Assembly: GCF_000026365.1 (NCBI RefSeq)
Contig: NC_012993.1
Coordinates: 806,001 to 870,000 of the forward strand
DNA length: 64,000 bases
DNA from: Zygosaccharomyces rouxii
Lineage: Eukaryota > Ascomycota > Saccharomycetes > Saccharomycetales > Saccharomycetaceae
Direction: 5' to 3'
Every line of letters begins with the position of its first letter. The stretch's first letter is position 1. Position numbers and translations under genes: made by a program. Below, piece by piece: positions 54,458 to 64,000 of this stretch. The notes beneath the pieces are model-generated. The model saw only the letters and a program-made list of their open reading frames with translations, had not been told where the DNA came from and did not search any database.

Positions 54458-57109
54458 ATGACCTTAGATTATGAAGTTTACAAGGAAGGAGGTATTCTTA
54501 ACGATAGATATCAAAAGGTCGAAGATATTAGTGAAGGTTCATATGGATTCGTTTCGTTAGCCAAGGATACACATAAGAAAAAATTGGTAGCCGTAAAGCA
54601 CTTCTTTAAGATAGAGGATAAGGATGAAGGAGAAGAGGATCGTAAAGAGAATGATAAAAAAAATGATGATAGGAAGAGTCTTTGTTATGAAGCAATCTGT
54701 GAAATAGATATACAAACGAAATTGGGTAATGAACACAGAAATATCGTAAAACTTTTGGATCATTTCGATTCTTATATCGTTTTGGAATATTGCTCAGGTG
54801 GTGATCTTTACGAGGCAATTAAAGGTGGATTAGTTCCAAGAAAAACTAAAAAGATTACGTATATCCTACAACAAATGATCGATGCTATTGAATTCTGCCA
54901 TAGCAAAGGTGTCTATCACAGAGATATCAAACCCGAAAATGTTCTAATCACAAATTTATTTGAGTGGACCATAAAATTAAGTGACTGGGGATTAGCAACT
55001 ACTGATAAGACCTCAATCGATCGTAACGTTGGTTCGGAAAGATATATGGCTCCTGAATTATTTGAAAGTAATTTGGATATTGGAGAACGTAAGGAACCAT
55101 ATTCATGTGCTAAAGTGGATGTTTGGTCATTGGGGATTGTTTTCCTTAATACAGTTTTCTCTAAGAATCCGTTTAGTGTTGCTAATCAAACAGATAAGGC
55201 TTTTTGCTATTTTGCTGCTAATCGAGAGGCACTATTTGATGTCTTCTCTACAATGAGTTTAGATTTCTTCCAAGTATTACGTTATTCCTTGACCATTGAT
55301 CCAACTAATCGTGATTTACAAAAGATGAGGCAGGAATTATTAAACCTCTCAGAATACACTTTGGATGATGAATACTACAATTCATTGGATGATGACTTGG
55401 CAGTAGAGGAAGAGCCACCTTCTGTTGCAATACCACCTTCATCTGCACCTGCACCTGCACCTGTCTCATTATTGACACCTGCATCGTCAGCTGAACACAA
55501 GAAACATATTGAAAAACGTCGTGCAAGTGATGTTAAAGAGATTACACCAATTTCTGATGAAAGGGCTAAAGATGTTCAAAGACAAGATGGTAGAGCTAAG
55601 AGTGTACCTAAATTTAAATTCCAGAAGAAATCGCATCCATCAATGGGGAAGACTACAGAGGCTAAACCAATCAAGTATAACCAGAAGAATCATTACAACT
55701 TTGGTAGATCTAATAACAATTTCTACCATACAAGGAGAAAGCCCATTAAAGATTCTAGAAAACCTTTAGGTATCCCGACTCCAAATACTCATATCAACAA
55801 CTTCTTTGACGATTATCGAAAGGCTCGTAATAACAATAACTATCATAGCAACAACTACGCTAGAAGTAGCAATAGCTACCACAATGGTTCAGATTGGCAT
55901 AGTAACGGATTTAACACCAGGGATTTTTTTACACCACCCAGTGTTCATAACAGATACATGGAAGGTATCTTTTCTAATGGAAAGAAACATGGTCATTATA
56001 ATAACAACAACAATAGACAAAGACGTTCTAGCTTTTCACAAAGCAGCAATAATAACGTCAGAAATTTTCTACGGGCTACATCACCAGGGAGACATTCACC
56101 AGGCAAATATATCCCACCAAATGCTAGAAACCATCACAACTGGTCATTAGATTCAGAGCCACCAAATACCAATACTTATCACGAGCAGTTCACCAAGAGT
56201 GGTAGCGATAGTAGTAGCGGTGGCGGAAATGGTGCCAACGACATGGATGACGTGTTATTTACCCTGGAGGAAAATGACAACGATTTCGTTAACGATTTGG
56301 ATAGTTTGTCACTTCATGACTCTAACCAAGGTAAGGCATCAACACCTACTGAACTACAAAGGCCAACTTCAGCTGATATGCCTACAGTTCAAGTCACAGG
56401 TGAAAACGATGATTTACCAGATCTGTTGAAATCCCCCGCTCCTGAACCCCATCAAGGTCTTTATCCAACGACTGGTGGATTGAACAATTTTTTGAAACCC
56501 CTTGCCGGTAATGGGAATGAGGATAGTGGCCATAGCGATAGTGATAGTAATAGGAATGTTAATTACGAAACTAACAATCCAATTCCCCAACAGACAAAAC
56601 CCCCACGTAAATCATCGGAATCTGATAGCAAGTACAAGGCCGGTGTTTACATTCCACCTCATCACAGGAGAAATTCTGTATCTAATCCCGTAGCTAATGA
56701 AGCTACATTGTCTGTTACGAACAATTCTTTAAATTATTCTACTTCATTTCAAGCAAGGCGTCAATCAGGTGGTAATAGTTATCGTCATAGACCATTCATA
56801 CCACCAATGAATAATAACCATTCAGACTTCACCACTGCAGTGCAAGATAACGATATCTTTGCTCAAACCAGCAGTGATGCCTTACTTTTTGAAGATGATG
56901 ATGTACCAACTCGAACTTTGCCAAGATTCAATGCTAACCATCCTGGTGAAAGATCGATGTTTGGACCTTATGAAATTTACGATAATGGTGCATTACCGTT
57001 GGGTAAAGCTCGCGCCGGTCGTAAGTCTAGCACATTCCAAGAAGAAGCAGTGGGATCTTTGGAACAGTACAAAAATAATTGGTTAATTCTTCAACAACAA
57101 CAGGATTAA
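54458..57109 (+). CDS. KSP1: Ksp1, Ser/Thr protein kinase
   Basis: 883 residues (S. cerevisiae Ksp1 1029). The kinase domain spans about 16-300: glycine loop ISEGSYGFVSLAKD (24-37), VAVK Lys47, HRD at 154-156 in VYHRDIKPENVLI, the DFG motif in the form DWG (176-178), and APE in YMAPELF. The catalytic lysine, aspartates and APE are all present, so it should be active. The remaining 580 residues are low-complexity, Asn/Ser/His-rich with KFKFQKK and repeated PPNAR/PPHHRR-like sites (YIPPNARN, YIPPHHRRN), typical of Ksp1. In S. cerevisiae it acts in filamentous growth and TORC1 regulation. Synteny: YHR082C next to YHR081W (LRP1). Confidence 0.93.
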   Translation: MTLDYEVYKEGGILNDRYQKVEDISEGSYGFVSLAKDTHKKKLVAVKHFFKIEDKDEGEEDRKENDKKNDDRKSLCYEAICEIDIQTKLGNEHRNIVKLLDHFDSYIVLEYCSGGDLYEAIKGGLVPRKTKKITYILQQMIDAIEFCHSKGVYHRDIKPENVLITNLFEWTIKLSDWGLATTDKTSIDRNVGSERYMAPELFESNLDIGERKEPYSCAKVDVWSLGIVFLNTVFSKNPFSVANQTDKAFCYFAANREALFDVFSTMSLDFFQVLRYSLTIDPTNRDLQKMRQELLNLSEYTLDDEYYNSLDDDLAVEEEPPSVAIPPSSAPAPAPVSLLTPASSAEHKKHIEKRRASDVKEITPISDERAKDVQRQDGRAKSVPKFKFQKKSHPSMGKTTEAKPIKYNQKNHYNFGRSNNNFYHTRRKPIKDSRKPLGIPTPNTHINNFFDDYRKARNNNNYHSNNYARSSNSYHNGSDWHSNGFNTRDFFTPPSVHNRYMEGIFSNGKKHGHYNNNNNRQRRSSFSQSSNNNVRNFLRATSPGRHSPGKYIPPNARNHHNWSLDSEPPNTNTYHEQFTKSGSDSSSGGGNGANDMDDVLFTLEENDNDFVNDLDSLSLHDSNQGKASTPTELQRPTSADMPTVQVTGENDDLPDLLKSPAPEPHQGLYPTTGGLNNFLKPLAGNGNEDSGHSDSDSNRNVNYETNNPIPQQTKPPRKSSESDSKYKAGVYIPPHHRRNSVSNPVANEATLSVTNNSLNYSTSFQARRQSGGNSYRHRPFIPPMNNNHSDFTTAVQDNDIFAQTSSDALLFEDDDVPTRTLPRFNANHPGERSMFGPYEIYDNGALPLGKARAGRKSSTFQEEAVGSLEQYKNNWLILQQQQD

Positions 57110-57357
57110 TCTCGATTCATATTTGTTCAATTTCCTAAACTAACAACTTGGAATCAAAATGGGTTTCAGTCACGACTTAATGATTTTACTTCAATTAAAC
57201 AACATATTTTTCATTTTGAAAGGCATACATATTTACACTCATATATTTTTTTTTATTAAAGGGAAAATCTATTGCATCTCACTTTAAGGAGAACTTTGTA
57301 TAATATATTATGGATAACCAGTCCTATTTCTTTTCTATTCGTTAATAAGTCCTAAAA

Positions 57358-58593
57358 TTACATGTATGGAAGTCTTTGCTCCTTAGTAGTAGGTTTTGGA
57401 GTACCACTACGTGGGATTAAGCAGTAAACGGCGCTTGTCAACAATATCGTCACAACCGCAATGATACGCGGATAAGTATTATCGCTGGACACCACTCTTG
57501 TAAAATCGTTACCGTTTAGTTGTCTAGTCTTGGTAAAATGTGGTACCCATCTGCTAGTCACATTGTCCGTAGAATTTTTACTCTCTCGAGTAGTTCTTTC
57601 CAATGCCAAGTTAAGGACATTAGGCCCGAAAAGATCATTTTCACCTGCATCATTGACTTTAGAAGCAGCCGCCGCAATTGCTTCTTCTTTGCCTTGGTCA
57701 GGTATCACATTTTGCACATTGGCAAAGAAATCTGTGATTAATACATCCTTAGGATCTCTTTGGAAAAGATCCCTCCTAATACCAGCATGAGAATGAACTT
57801 TTTCAAAAGTATAAGAATCAAAGAGGTCTTGTAAAGTTACATTAGAATCCTTTTCAATACCTTCCAAAAATTCTAAACTGTAGTAAGTGAACCTATCAAT
57901 AACAGCCACACCAATTTCCACATCAGAATGGTGGGAATACGAACTTTCATCAATTTCCGATGATCCTACTGCTAAGATATTTGGAGAATAAAATTTCGAA
58001 TACATCGTATTCGCTTGACAAGTATCAACCATGAAGAAAATTTCGTTATAACGTTTCTTCTCATACATTTGCTCGAATGCATCGGCTAAATCTTCGGATG
58101 CAATCTCCTCAGCATCTTGGAATTTGAGGAAATCATCGCCTCCATGCCCTGTCATATAGATAAAGATGTTTGAATTCTCATCAGTTAACAGTCTCTTGGA
58201 TTTGGGTTGATCTTCAGACCATCTATCTGTTAATAAACGAATGAAATTCTCCACCGTAACTTCATAACCTCTATAATCGACTTCCACAGAATCACCATAG
58301 AGATCTATAGCATGGTCTTGGTTATTGAAAACACTACCAGGGAACAGGTTCCTCGAGTTGCACGCTACATCATCACTTAGCATTAAAATGATTTGAGAGT
58401 CAGGAATACCTAATCTTTTAACAGTTCTGTACATGCTTAAAACATTTGCCATGTGTCTGTAGTTGAACCAAAATCTCGAAGTCGACACCAAAACGGCCCA
58501 ATTGTTGGTGTGTTTGGACTCAACCAGCCCAAAAACAGGTTGTATCACTAGCAAGACCACCAATAGATACCTCCAAATCCCCAACATCATCAA
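57358..58593 (-). CDS. GPI8: Gpi8, catalytic subunit of GPI transamidase
   Basis: 411 residues, the S. cerevisiae length. Signal peptide-like start (about 1-22, LGIWRYLLVVLLVIQPVFG). C13 legumain-like cysteine peptidase with His150 in YMTGHGGDDF and Cys192 in MVDTCQANTMY, the expected dyad (His157/Cys199 in S. cerevisiae). A C-terminal membrane segment (about 382-400) and short tail follow. It cleaves GPI-attachment signals and transfers the anchor in the ER. Synteny: YDR331W beside YDR330W (UBX5). Convergent with KSP1, 248 bp between stops. Confidence 0.97.
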   Translation of the reverse strand: MMMLGIWRYLLVVLLVIQPVFGLVESKHTNNWAVLVSTSRFWFNYRHMANVLSMYRTVKRLGIPDSQIILMLSDDVACNSRNLFPGSVFNNQDHAIDLYGDSVEVDYRGYEVTVENFIRLLTDRWSEDQPKSKRLLTDENSNIFIYMTGHGGDDFLKFQDAEEIASEDLADAFEQMYEKKRYNEIFFMVDTCQANTMYSKFYSPNILAVGSSEIDESSYSHHSDVEIGVAVIDRFTYYSLEFLEGIEKDSNVTLQDLFDSYTFEKVHSHAGIRRDLFQRDPKDVLITDFFANVQNVIPDQGKEEAIAAAASKVNDAGENDLFGPNVLNLALERTTRESKNSTDNVTSRWVPHFTKTRQLNGNDFTRVVSSDNTYPRIIAVVTILLTSAVYCLIPRSGTPKPTTKEQRLPYM

Positions 58594-58791
58594 ACCGAGT
58601 TTTCTAGATCGCTTTTACCGATTGTTCCTTTGTTGTTGATAGTAACATTATCATTGTCATCTAGGGCCCGAAGCATTAAGTACATGTGCACACAACTTGA
58701 CTCACAAAAACGAGTCCATCTTATCCACTAATAACAGTTGCTTTGAAAGGAGATATTTATAGTTATACGCATTTTATTAAATACTATGTTA

Positions 58792-60261
58792 TTATTCCTC
58801 ATCCTCAACCTTTTCCAACAGCAATGAGCTGTTCTTGAGCCCAGCGTCTTGAATCGTCATGTCAAGTTTACCAATGAGATCTTCCCGTTGATGGCTTCCC
58901 AAAGTGAATTTCTCATGGTCAAACCCTTCCATCTGAGCTTTGATAACCTCGTATATGGTACGTACTGGATCTTCTACGTTGAACCTTCTTACCATTCTTC
59001 CACCATCACCTGTACGTACTTGGATTCTGGTGGTGACCCCAGGTTTATTTGGAGGTTCTTCGTGAGGTACCGCTTGAATGGTACTGAATAAATCAGGTTC
59101 CGATATTGGAAATTCTGTTGGTTGTTCCTGTAATGGTTTTGGCTTTTCCTGAGCAGATTCTTGTTCGTCAACATCAATCGGTTGCTCAGCACTGGCACCA
59201 AGAGATTGCTTGATAGCTAATTCCATCTGTTGTTCCTCCGTCAGAGTAGTTGGATCAGGTTCTGGTGTTGGTTCTTTAATGGTTGGATTAGCTACCTTTG
59301 GGTCTAGTGAGAATTGGGTTAAAAAGTCTTCAATTTCATTGATAAAATTCTCAGGTTTGGGTACCTGACGATTCCACTGCTTTAGTCTTTCACCTGTCAA
59401 TGGATCCAAAATTGCAATATGTGGTAGGTCATCTTTACTTCTCAATCCATAGAAATTAATATAAGGTTCAGCATTGCGAGAATCAAATTGGTACTGTAAA
59501 AACACAAAATTAGGCTTTACTACCTTTTTGACATCTTTGGAGGACCACAGATCTCTATTCAAGGCTTGACACTGAAAAACTCCAGAATCTTGTACGTTAA
59601 CCATTATCCATTTGCTTTTTTTCTTAGCTTTAGACCTAGCGCTATCAAGATCTCTCTTAGAAATCATATCAAAGGGTGGTCTAAAGAGTCTAGCCAATCT
59701 TTCCTCCTTCGACAAAGTTCTGGGTCGTGGAACCATCCTTGTATATTGTCTGATATTACCATCTTCGTCCAATTCCAGTGCAGGCACTTCCACCAACTCT
59801 TGTAATCCATCATCATCGCTATCATCTTGGGCAGAATTTGAAGAATCTGATGTAGAATCACTCATATCATCATCCAACCTTTGATTAAAGACTCCTGGAG
59901 GTCTAGAGTCGTCAAACATGTCTCTGGCGCCTCTCAAGTGTTGAAATGACCCCCCATATCCACCAAAGGATCCAGGGAAAACATGGGTCTCTGCCAAAGT
60001 TTCATGTCTTGCTTGATCTGGCGGCCTCACATAATCATCACCATTACCACTTGTCTCACCACCATAGGCCTCATTTTGTAATCTCTGGGCTAAATCGTCA
60101 TCCCTTTGAGTTGCTGCTCCCAATTGAGAATTACCACCATGTTCAAAGAACAAAGAGATGGCAGTCTCTAAATCGCCACCTGCCATTTCTATAAACTGAT
60201 CAGCCAATTCGCCATTCTCAGCGCCAGTGATGGCCATAAAATCAGCTACTTTATCCATCAT
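58792..60261 (-). CDS. UBX5: Ubx5, UBX-domain Cdc48 adaptor
   Basis: 489 residues (S. cerevisiae 500). UBA-like domain at about 1-45 (DFMAITGAENGELADQFIEM), a UAS/thioredoxin-like domain at about 195-320 (WIMVNVQDSGVFQCQALNRD followed by LWSS), a UIM at about 350-366 (EEQQMELAIKQSLGAS), and a UBX domain at about 405-489 (TTRIQVRTGDGGRMVRRF). This is the UBXD7 type, linking Cdc48 to cullin-RING ligase substrates. SKP1, a cullin-RING adaptor, is encoded 3 kb downstream on the other strand. The upstream 150 bp contain a PAC-like GATGAGATGAG (60318-60328). Confidence 0.95.
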   Translation of the reverse strand: MMDKVADFMAITGAENGELADQFIEMAGGDLETAISLFFEHGGNSQLGAATQRDDDLAQRLQNEAYGGETSGNGDDYVRPPDQARHETLAETHVFPGSFGGYGGSFQHLRGARDMFDDSRPPGVFNQRLDDDMSDSTSDSSNSAQDDSDDDGLQELVEVPALELDEDGNIRQYTRMVPRPRTLSKEERLARLFRPPFDMISKRDLDSARSKAKKKSKWIMVNVQDSGVFQCQALNRDLWSSKDVKKVVKPNFVFLQYQFDSRNAEPYINFYGLRSKDDLPHIAILDPLTGERLKQWNRQVPKPENFINEIEDFLTQFSLDPKVANPTIKEPTPEPDPTTLTEEQQMELAIKQSLGASAEQPIDVDEQESAQEKPKPLQEQPTEFPISEPDLFSTIQAVPHEEPPNKPGVTTRIQVRTGDGGRMVRRFNVEDPVRTIYEVIKAQMEGFDHEKFTLGSHQREDLIGKLDMTIQDAGLKNSSLLLEKVEDEE

Positions 60262-60411
60262 GATTATGTGCTTCGCTAGGGCCGTTTGTGTGGGAAGTAG
60301 ATGTGATAATGCAATGTGATGAGATGAGTATTATAACTAATTAAGAGGTAATATACAAACATATACATAAAAATGTGTAAAAAGAAAAAGCGAAAGGGCT
60401 GAATGTACGAT

Positions 60412-61080
60412 CTATCGATTCGACTTGTTGACTTTGCCCTTTGGTTTTGAAGATGTGGAAGGCTTAGAGACTCTATTCGATTTACCTGTCTTTGTGGATG
60501 AAGCACCTGAGCCCTTGGTAGATTTGCCATGTTGATTCTTTGACTTAGATGGAACAGTTTCAGATTTACCCTTGGTCCTGCCTGGCAAATTCTTCTTCTT
60601 AGTACTGACATCTACTTTATCCTCTTTATCCTTGCTACCATCATCATCAGAGGAGTTCGTATCGTCCTTTGATTCAAATTTTGTATGCTTGCCTTGGAAG
60701 TTAGCCTGTGATATCGATGGTGTTAATGCTCTGTTGATCACTTGCTTGGCACGATTTTGTTCCTCATGTTTATTCTGTTCCTTTTGTTCTTCACTGGAAT
60801 CCAATTGCTTAGCACTATCCATGTACCTCTTAACTCTAGCCAACTCTCCCATCACTGACGACATATCTCTGCAGTTCAGCACTTTCATATGGGCAAACAT
60901 CAATGAACTGAGCAAATAGGCGTATGTATTGGTCAAATCTAACCTCTGTCTTTCATCGCTCAACAGTAATAACTGTTCATCGAGACTCTTGGCATTGAGA
61001 CTCTCTAGCAGAGGTCTTAAATCTTGCAGCTGACGATCCAGATGTGCAATATAAGGCTTGAATTTATTGATATCCTCCAT
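60412..61080 (-). CDS. LRP1: Lrp1/Rrp47, nuclear exosome cofactor
   Basis: 222 residues (S. cerevisiae 184). The Sas10/C1D domain fills the N-terminal half (MEDINKFKPYIAHLDRQLQD, DLTNTYAYLLSSLMFAHMKV). The C-terminal half is long, basic and Ser/Lys-rich, with KSKNQHGKSTKGSG and ending KPKGKVNKSNR, longer than in S. cerevisiae. Lrp1 binds Rrp6 and acts in 5.8S rRNA and snoRNA 3' processing. Synteny: YHR081W beside YHR082C (KSP1). Divergent from the unrecognised gene at 61201 with a shared PAC/RRPE promoter. Confidence 0.95.
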   Translation of the reverse strand: MEDINKFKPYIAHLDRQLQDLRPLLESLNAKSLDEQLLLLSDERQRLDLTNTYAYLLSSLMFAHMKVLNCRDMSSVMGELARVKRYMDSAKQLDSSEEQKEQNKHEEQNRAKQVINRALTPSISQANFQGKHTKFESKDDTNSSDDDGSKDKEDKVDVSTKKKNLPGRTKGKSETVPSKSKNQHGKSTKGSGASSTKTGKSNRVSKPSTSSKPKGKVNKSNR

Positions 61081-61131
61081 TAGCCACTTTATTCAGTTAC
61101 TTCTTGATTTTTTGATAGTAGTTGTGGTATA

Positions 61132-61162
61132 AGCTCATCTCATCTCATTAATGAAAACTTTT
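61132..61162. promoter_or_regulatory. Shared PAC and RRPE between LRP1 and the 61201 gene
   Basis: AGCTCATCTCATCTCAT at 61132-61148 is a PAC array on the minus strand, followed by ATGAAAACTTTTC, an RRPE-like element, at 61150-61162. It lies 52 bp from the LRP1 ATG and 39 bp from the ATG at 61201, so one element pair can serve both genes. Confidence 0.85.
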
Positions 61163-61200
61163 CAATACATAACAGAACCCTAGTAATAAAAACGAACAAG

Positions 61201-61650
61201 ATGCCAGAGGACAAAACGGTTTCAAAACCTGTGCCGGCACTCCAGACCCACGCCAAGAGACTCTGTAACATTGCTACTAAATCCTCTGAAATCAAGTGGA
61301 CTTCAGAGGATAATTTTAAGTTACAATCGTTAGATGCACAATTGGTAAAGTTATTGAGTGAGTACGAATCACTTCTCAATGACAAGAATAGGTCGATTAT
61401 CGCTGCTGGCAGAGTTGAGAAGCCTTCATTTTCACGCTCCAGCTTCTATCATAGGGAACAACCTTGGGATAAAAGCCATTCATTTCGCTTAGCACCACCA
61501 CCAGTGACCAACAACAGTAGTAGAACAAAGGCCTCTCAAAGATCACAACAAGCAGATGCCAGACTCTTGCTAAGTAACTTACCGTTGTTGCAGAACTTGA
61601 AAAATCTGCAACATCTCAATAATAACGCCAACAGGCGTGATGGACGATGA
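61201..61650 (+). CDS. Unrecognised small protein beside LRP1
   Basis: 149 residues, no homologue recognised. The N-terminal half is helical and coiled-coil-like (about 13-60: LQTHAKRLCNIATKSSEIKW, LQSLDAQLVKLLSEYESLL). The middle is Ser/Arg-rich and the C-terminus is a Leu/Asn-rich helix with KNLQHLNNNANRRDGR. No membrane segment. A good ATG, a conserved-type promoter (shared PAC/RRPE with LRP1) and the clean spacing to PEX3 (126 bp) favour a real gene. The promoter suggests coexpression with ribosome-biogenesis genes, but that is inference. In S. cerevisiae the flanking genes lie on different chromosomes, so a homologue could have been lost or lie elsewhere. Confidence 0.75.
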   Translation: MPEDKTVSKPVPALQTHAKRLCNIATKSSEIKWTSEDNFKLQSLDAQLVKLLSEYESLLNDKNRSIIAAGRVEKPSFSRSSFYHREQPWDKSHSFRLAPPPVTNNSSRTKASQRSQQADARLLLSNLPLLQNLKNLQHLNNNANRRDGR

Positions 61651-61775
61651 TTGCATTAAAACCTCTTGTTCTTCTCCACACTTTAAAAGCTACCCGATCG
61701 AACTTCGTACTCTAACTACTACTACGTACCAGGAGAAAGGAAGGCAGGTAAAGGAGTTCAAGGTATTCAGTAACG

Positions 61776-63086
61776 ATGGCTACTCCAGGCAATGGAAGAA
61801 GCATTGTGCGTCGACACAGAGGTAAAATTGTGTTCTCACTAGCGATTTTCGGGAGTTTGGTTACAGCAGGTTCAGTGTTTTTATGGTTAGTGAAAAGATG
61901 GCTCTACAGACAGCAGTTGAGACTTACTGAGCAGCATTTCATCAAGGAACAAATTCGTCGTAGATTCGCGCAGACCCAGGAGGACTCCCTGTATGCTCTT
62001 TACGAGTTAATCCCTGTATTTTCCTTAGTTGTCGGTAGGAAGTTGGATTTGGAAGAGTTGGTTATTGCATTGAGAGATAAAAAATTGAACAAGATGGGTA
62101 ATAGGGCTTCTGATGATGGCATTTCCTCAGGTATTAGCACTAGTGTAACCAGCAATGGCGCACCGGGCTCACTTCAAGGAGGTGGAGAAACGAGATCAAA
62201 GGCAGAATTATGGAATGAATTGAAAACCAAGAGTATAGTGAAACTAGTTACCGTTGCATACACCGTCTCATCACTGCTGCTGTTGACCAGATTGCAGTTG
62301 AACATTTTAACGAGACGTGAATATTTAGAGACTGCCGTAAAGATGGCGGTAGAGAAAGAGGGTAAGGACGAGGGATTAAGCAACTGGTTCAAATCAATTT
62401 GGACAGATGCCCATGCAAACTCTTCAAACTCTTCATCAACCACGTCTTCTTCATCCTCAGGAAACAGCAAAGCGTCCTATATCAACGAACAGGCATTTCT
62501 ATCATTATCATGGTGGCTACTTAACCGTGGCTGGTTGGAATACGAAGCAGTGGCACAAGAGTCTGTAGAATCAGAATTCGGTAGTCTATCCCCTCGCGAT
62601 ACTCTATCCTTGGAAGAATTCGGTAACCGTCTCACCAATGTGTTTGTCAACGTCAACGAGAGAATTCTCAAGAGCTCTAAATTACAGCAGGCCTTGTTAC
62701 CATCGCGTCAGATGGAACTATTCGTTCTGCAGCAAACTTTAGATCCTGAAGCTCTTGGCGTGGTTCAACGTGATAGCACCATTCTTTCACAATTACTAAA
62801 CGAGACTACTCAATGTATTGAATCTACTGCGTCTGCTGTCGTATTGGAATCACTAATTAATGAATCGTTTCAATACATCATGACTCAAGTGGAATCCAAC
62901 ACTTCTACAAAGAAACGCAGCGGTCAAGGCTATCAGATCGCAGTTTTTTCCATCGCATGCAAGGATTGCTGCACATCGGTGCTCAAGAGTGGTGTAGTTT
63001 CAATGGACAACGAACTTCTGTCACGTCTAGATACGTGTCCGCAGCTGGAAGATCTAAGCGCAAGCGTTTACAGTAATTTCGGTTAA
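61776..63086 (+). CDS. PEX3: Pex3, peroxisomal membrane biogenesis factor
   Basis: 436 residues (S. cerevisiae 441). Short positive N-terminus (SIVRRHRGK), a single membrane anchor at about 19-40 (IVFSLAIFGSLVTAGSVFLW), then the cytosolic helical domain with the Pex3 core LTEQHFIKEQIRRRFAQTQE followed by DSL. A Ser-rich loop at about 212-226 precedes INEQAFLSLSWWLLNRGW. Pex3 inserts peroxisomal membrane proteins with Pex19 and recruits Inp1. Synteny: YDR329C followed by YDR328C (SKP1). PEX4 is elsewhere in the window, without any operon-type relation. Confidence 0.95.
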   Translation: MATPGNGRSIVRRHRGKIVFSLAIFGSLVTAGSVFLWLVKRWLYRQQLRLTEQHFIKEQIRRRFAQTQEDSLYALYELIPVFSLVVGRKLDLEELVIALRDKKLNKMGNRASDDGISSGISTSVTSNGAPGSLQGGGETRSKAELWNELKTKSIVKLVTVAYTVSSLLLLTRLQLNILTRREYLETAVKMAVEKEGKDEGLSNWFKSIWTDAHANSSNSSSTTSSSSSGNSKASYINEQAFLSLSWWLLNRGWLEYEAVAQESVESEFGSLSPRDTLSLEEFGNRLTNVFVNVNERILKSSKLQQALLPSRQMELFVLQQTLDPEALGVVQRDSTILSQLLNETTQCIESTASAVVLESLINESFQYIMTQVESNTSTKKRSGQGYQIAVFSIACKDCCTSVLKSGVVSMDNELLSRLDTCPQLEDLSASVYSNFG

Positions 63087-63243
63087 GTTTTTTAGTCTCG
63101 TCACAATTTACGTCCATGTTTAATTCTTAGAGACTGGGGTCAAAGCTCCACCAACTTTAAAAAGCTTTGACCTTAAAGACAACCGTAAAGATACAATCAG
63201 CCATAAGAAAGATTACGGGTGGAGGGAAGAATAATAATAAGTA

Positions 63244-63753
63244 ATGCCAGAATCACAAGTAGTGCTTGTCAGTGGAGAAGGTGAAAAATTCACCGTTGAT
63301 CGTAAGATCGCAGAGCGTTCACTACTTCTGAAGAACTATCTAAACGATATGCATGATAGTGTTTTAGACGATAGTGATGAAGATGAAGATGTTGTGATGC
63401 CAATCCCTAATGTACGGTCGAGTGTTTTACAAAAAGTTATCGAATGGGCGGAACACCATAGGGATTCCACTTTCCCCGATGAAGACGATGATGATTCTCG
63501 TAAGAGCGCTCCTATGGATTCATGGGATCGTGAATTTCTCAAAGTAGACCAAGAGATGCTCTACGAAATCATCCAAGCTGCCAATTACTTAAACATCAAA
63601 CCTTTGTTAGACGCAGGTTGTAAAGTAGTTGCTGAAATGATTAGAGGCCGTTCTGCTGAAGAAATCCGTAGAACTTTTAACATTGTTAACGATTTTACAC
63701 CTGAGGAAGAAGCTGCCATCCGTCGTGAAAATGAATGGGCTGAAGACAGGTAG
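63244..63753 (+). CDS. SKP1: Skp1, SCF ubiquitin ligase and CBF3 adaptor
   Basis: 169 residues (S. cerevisiae 194; the acidic insert is shorter here). N-terminal BTB-like half: [20 protein letters not shown], acidic loop [29 protein letters not shown]-terminal F-box-binding half: [20 protein letters not shown] and the terminal signature [20 protein letters not shown] followed by EWAEDR. Skp1 joins cullin and F-box proteins in SCF and is also part of CBF3, which binds CDEIII of centromeres, an element also present at 1861-1877 in this window. Confidence 0.98.
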   Translation: MPESQVVLVSGEGEKFTVDRKIAERSLLLKNYLNDMHDSVLDDSDEDEDVVMPIPNVRSSVLQKVIEWAEHHRDSTFPDEDDDDSRKSAPMDSWDREFLKVDQEMLYEIIQAANYLNIKPLLDAGCKVVAEMIRGRSAEEIRRTFNIVNDFTPEEEAAIRRENEWAEDR

Positions 63754-64000
63754 ATAGAAACATGAATAGCTAGTAACAGATAATATAACATATCGTACGT
63801 TAATATAATACTCCATACAGCATCGATGAGCTCTGCTCTTCCTTTTTTGTCAGTCACATGCTACGGGGACACATCCTACTGCTGCCAAGTTCTTATACCA
63901 AAGATACTGGTAATTGCCAATTGGTACTGAATAGAAAATATAGAAACATTGCTATCTCTCCTGCCATTATATTACCATCATTTGGTCAATTATAGGTGGT
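63754..64000. other. SKP1 3' region to the window end
   Basis: 247 bp of AT-rich 3' flank; no gene or other recognisable element seen. Confidence 0.5.

Noticed and set aside
1..64000. Transposons, LTRs, viral insertions or CRISPR arrays
   Set aside because: I saw no LTR-like TG...CA repeats with target-site duplications, no reverse transcriptase or integrase frames, and CRISPR is not expected in yeast.

Overview
This is nuclear DNA of a budding yeast of the family Saccharomycetaceae that never went through the whole-genome duplication. Most likely it belongs to the Zygosaccharomyces/Torulaspora group. The evidence is gene order and protein similarity as I recognise them: orthologues from pairs of duplicated Saccharomyces cerevisiae segments are interleaved here on one chromosome (YER with YIR/YIL/YEL, YGR with YPR, YDR with YHR). 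Genes are compact and nearly intronless. The three introns found are short, lie at the 5' ends of genes and use GTATGT or GTACGT donors with ACTAAC branch sites. I cannot name the species.

Layout. (1) 1-13.6 kb is a pericentromeric block: the 3' part of YIL001W, IRC22, a point centromere (about 1719-1877), SGN1, NOP16, PMI40, FMP52, YND1, NUG1, PAC2 and TMA20. (2) 14.3-46.0 kb is the YGR/YPR block: an unrecognised gene at the junction, NCA2, PIN3/LSB1, a decayed relic, MAY24, PRE9, URN1, CAF130, SUE1/PET20, tRNA-Ala, a RidA-family gene, PEX4, PHB1, OPT2, NCE102/FHN1, YGR130C, YPR148C, SYF2, UTP8, YPR147C and a frameshifted YGR127W (TANGO2 family). (3) 46.1-63.8 kb is the YDR/YHR block: MCM21, YFT2, ERG7, SWA2, NOP10, DAD4, KSP1, GPI8, UBX5, LRP1, an unrecognised small gene, PEX3 and SKP1.

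The genes are almost all housekeeping: ribosome biogenesis (NOP16, NUG1, UTP8, NOP10, LRP1, mostly with PAC/RRPE promoter motifs), proteasome and ubiquitin (PRE9 with a PACE/Rpn4 site, UBX5, SKP1, PEX4), ER lipid and sterol metabolism (YFT2 and ERG7 share a divergent promoter carrying an Upc2-type element), eisosome and plasma membrane (NCE102, YGR130C), peroxisome (PEX3, PEX4) and kinetochore (MCM21, DAD4, and the centromere itself).

The most unusual items are the intact point centromere, an unrecognised alanine-rich gene (14293-15951) with a probable broken paralogue 3 kb away (18773-19174, minus strand), a one-base frame break in the TANGO2-family gene, and a 97-codon frame interrupted by two stops at 26550-26840.
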